Shown here: positions 62,831-64,000 of the stretch, in pieces | Layout of the letters: each line of letters starts with the position of its first letter | Position numbering within the stretch: the first letter of the stretch is position 1 | Origin: a virus | Virus record (IMG/VR): IMGVR_UViG_3300025010_000029 | Coordinates: 101,698 to 165,697 of that record | Reading direction: 5' to 3' (one strand) | DNA length: 64,000 bases | Notes under the pieces: generated by a model | Databases searched by the model: none | What the model saw: the letters and a program-made list of their open reading frames with translations, nothing else | What the model was told of the DNA's origin: nothing | Program-made: the position numbers and the translations under genes

Positions 62831-64000
62831 TTTGTGAACCTCCTTATAATATGTTCTGCTAAATCTTCATAATTATTTAAATCAGGATTAATTAAAACCA
62901 TTTCTAATAACCAATTTAACATAACACCAATTTCTTTACCCTGTTTAAATCCTAAAAATATTAAATCATCACCATTAATTTCTAAATCTTTCACTGTTAG
63001 AGGTTGTTTTTCATTAAGTATTCTAAAACACTCATCAGATAATTTCATAATATTATCAACATCTTCTTGTTTTTTATATTTAGAACCTTTAATATCTGCA
63101 ATTTGCAATTCAAACAAATCATTAAGATTCTCTATACCTACACGATTAATAAACTTCTTTGTGTTTGCAATTCTTAATTTATCATATCTTGACATATGCT
63201 CTTTAACGAGTATTGTTACACCATATATTGTACTATTGTCAAATTTTAAACGCTTTAATATTTCTTCTGTCATATCAGCACCTATAATATGATGTTTATA
63301 AAAATGACCAATACCATTTTCATCTAAACTAAAACAACAAGGTTTAGCAATATCATGAAGCAATGCACCCAATCTTATATTTAAAGTCTTTGGCGTTGCA
63401 TCTAATACAGCCATAATATGATGAAAAACATCTTTATCATGATTGGGATTATATTGTTGAAACCCAAAGCAAACACACAATTCAGGAATAATATATTGCA
63501 ATAAACCAGAATAATATAATAATCTTATGCCTTTACTTGGACTATCATTCATTAATATTTTGCACAATTCATCTCTGATTCTTTCTTTAGAAATCATTTG
63601 TATTAAATATGCATTATTTTTAATAGCTAAAAATGTATCTCCTTCTATAATAAAATTATATTGTGAACTAAATCTAATAGCTCTCATAAGGCGAAGTGCA
63701 TCTTCTTCAAAACGCATATTAGCATTACCTACAGCACGAATTATACCATGTTCAATATCTTTTAAACCATTATGGTAATCATAAACATTTCTATTTATAT
63801 CAATAGCAATTGAATTGATTGTAAAATCCCTTCTTGCCAAATCGTCCATTAAATCATTGGTATAAAATACTTCTTCTGGATTTCTATTGTCTTTATATTC
63901 CCCATCTTTACGCATGGTTGTTATTTCAAAATGTTCACCATTTAAAACAACTGTAACAGTACCATGCTTCAATCCTGTATCATATGATTTTGCAAATAAA
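62827..64000 (-). CDS. CCA-adding enzyme / tRNA nucleotidyltransferase, partial
   Basis: Class II nucleotidyltransferase that adds or repairs tRNA 3'-CCA. The gene runs off the right edge: the frame is open to the last base and the residues before the TTG at 63972 (KSYDTGLKHGTVTV) are part of the catalytic core, so the true start and GS/DxD motif lie outside. Seen: RRDFTINSIAI (motif B region), EEDALRLMRAIRF (basic RNA-binding motif) and an HD-type domain (GALLHDIAKP...HHIIGADM). At least 391 residues are inside the window. Confidence 0.88.
   Translation of the reverse strand, partial: LFAKSYDTGLKHGTVTVVLNGEHFEITTMRKDGEYKDNRNPEEVFYTNDLMDDLARRDFTINSIAIDINRNVYDYHNGLKDIEHGIIRAVGNANMRFEEDALRLMRAIRFSSQYNFIIEGDTFLAIKNNAYLIQMISKERIRDELCKILMNDSPSKGIRLLYYSGLLQYIIPELCVCFGFQQYNPNHDKDVFHHIMAVLDATPKTLNIRLGALLHDIAKPCCFSLDENGIGHFYKHHIIGADMTEEILKRLKFDNSTIYGVTILVKEHMSRYDKLRIANTKKFINRVGIENLNDLFELQIADIKGSKYKKQEDVDNIMKLSDECFRILNEKQPLTVKDLEINGDDLIFLGFKQGKEIGVMLNWLLEMVLINPDLNNYEDLAEHIIRRFTN

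Noticed and set aside
1-64000. tRNA genes, CRISPR arrays and insertion sequences
   Set aside because: I saw no cloverleaf with CCA or conserved T-loop, no regularly spaced repeats outside coding regions, and no transposase. The presence of a CCA-adding enzyme suggests tRNAs elsewhere, but this cannot be shown here.

Overview
The window is about 64 kb of a large, very AT-rich tailed bacteriophage genome. The Shine-Dalgarno sites are strong and Bacillota-like (AAGGAGG/GGAGGTGAT), start codons include TTG and GTG, two genes carry copper-amine-oxidase-like stalk domains, and the ribonucleotide reductase is of the oxygen-independent class II type. Together these suggest a low-GC, probably anaerobic Bacillota host; this is inference. 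A 2586-residue tape measure, Dit and Tal proteins and the absence of any tail-sheath gene point to a long-tailed siphovirus.

Left part (1-40.9 kb, almost all + strand) is the late module in canonical order: large terminase, portal, a fused protease/scaffold gene with an internal start, a Vsr-like homing endonuclease, a decoration-like protein, major capsid protein, head-tail connectors, tail tube, tape measure with two peptidoglycan-cutting domains, Dit, Tal, then fibres. Strong hairpin terminators follow the capsid gene, the small gene after the tail tube, the gene before the tape measure, and the tape measure itself. The fibre region holds a subtilisin-like protease with fibronectin modules, a reverse-strand secreted-protein moron with its own promoter, and a large fibre whose middle is clearly richer in G+C than its surroundings. 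The lysis genes (amidase, XhlA-like protein, holin) follow, with an apparent small-RNA gene on the opposite strand between amidase and XhlA-like gene.

Right part (41.5-64 kb, - strand, leftward) is the early/replication module: small unknown genes, DNA polymerase III alpha, an HNH-AP2 homing endonuclease, thymidylate synthase, an HTH/zinc-ribbon protein, ClpP, RNA ligase, a frameshifted S-adenosylmethionine decarboxylase, HD phosphohydrolase, a P-loop kinase-like protein, MT-A70 methyltransferase, dUTPase, class II ribonucleotide reductase interrupted by a very small intein, a Nudix protein, RecJ, a DEDDh exonuclease and a CCA-adding enzyme cut by the window edge. Several consensus TTGACA-N17-TATAAT promoters drive this module. 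Nucleotide genes supply dNTPs, DnaE/RecJ/RecU act in replication and recombination, and the RNA ligase with the CCA-adding enzyme looks like an RNA-repair set.

The most notable points are: a class II RNR intein of only 123 residues placed exactly before the thiyl-radical cysteine; a SpeD gene whose frame breaks exactly at its Glu-Ser self-processing site; several genes (RNR, subtilase and others) whose only plausible start next to a good ribosome binding site is AUU or AUA; a two-hairpin small RNA with a consensus promoter; and a nested protease/scaffold arrangement. No tRNA gene, CRISPR array or insertion sequence was recognised, and no gene-free stretch exceeds 300 bases.
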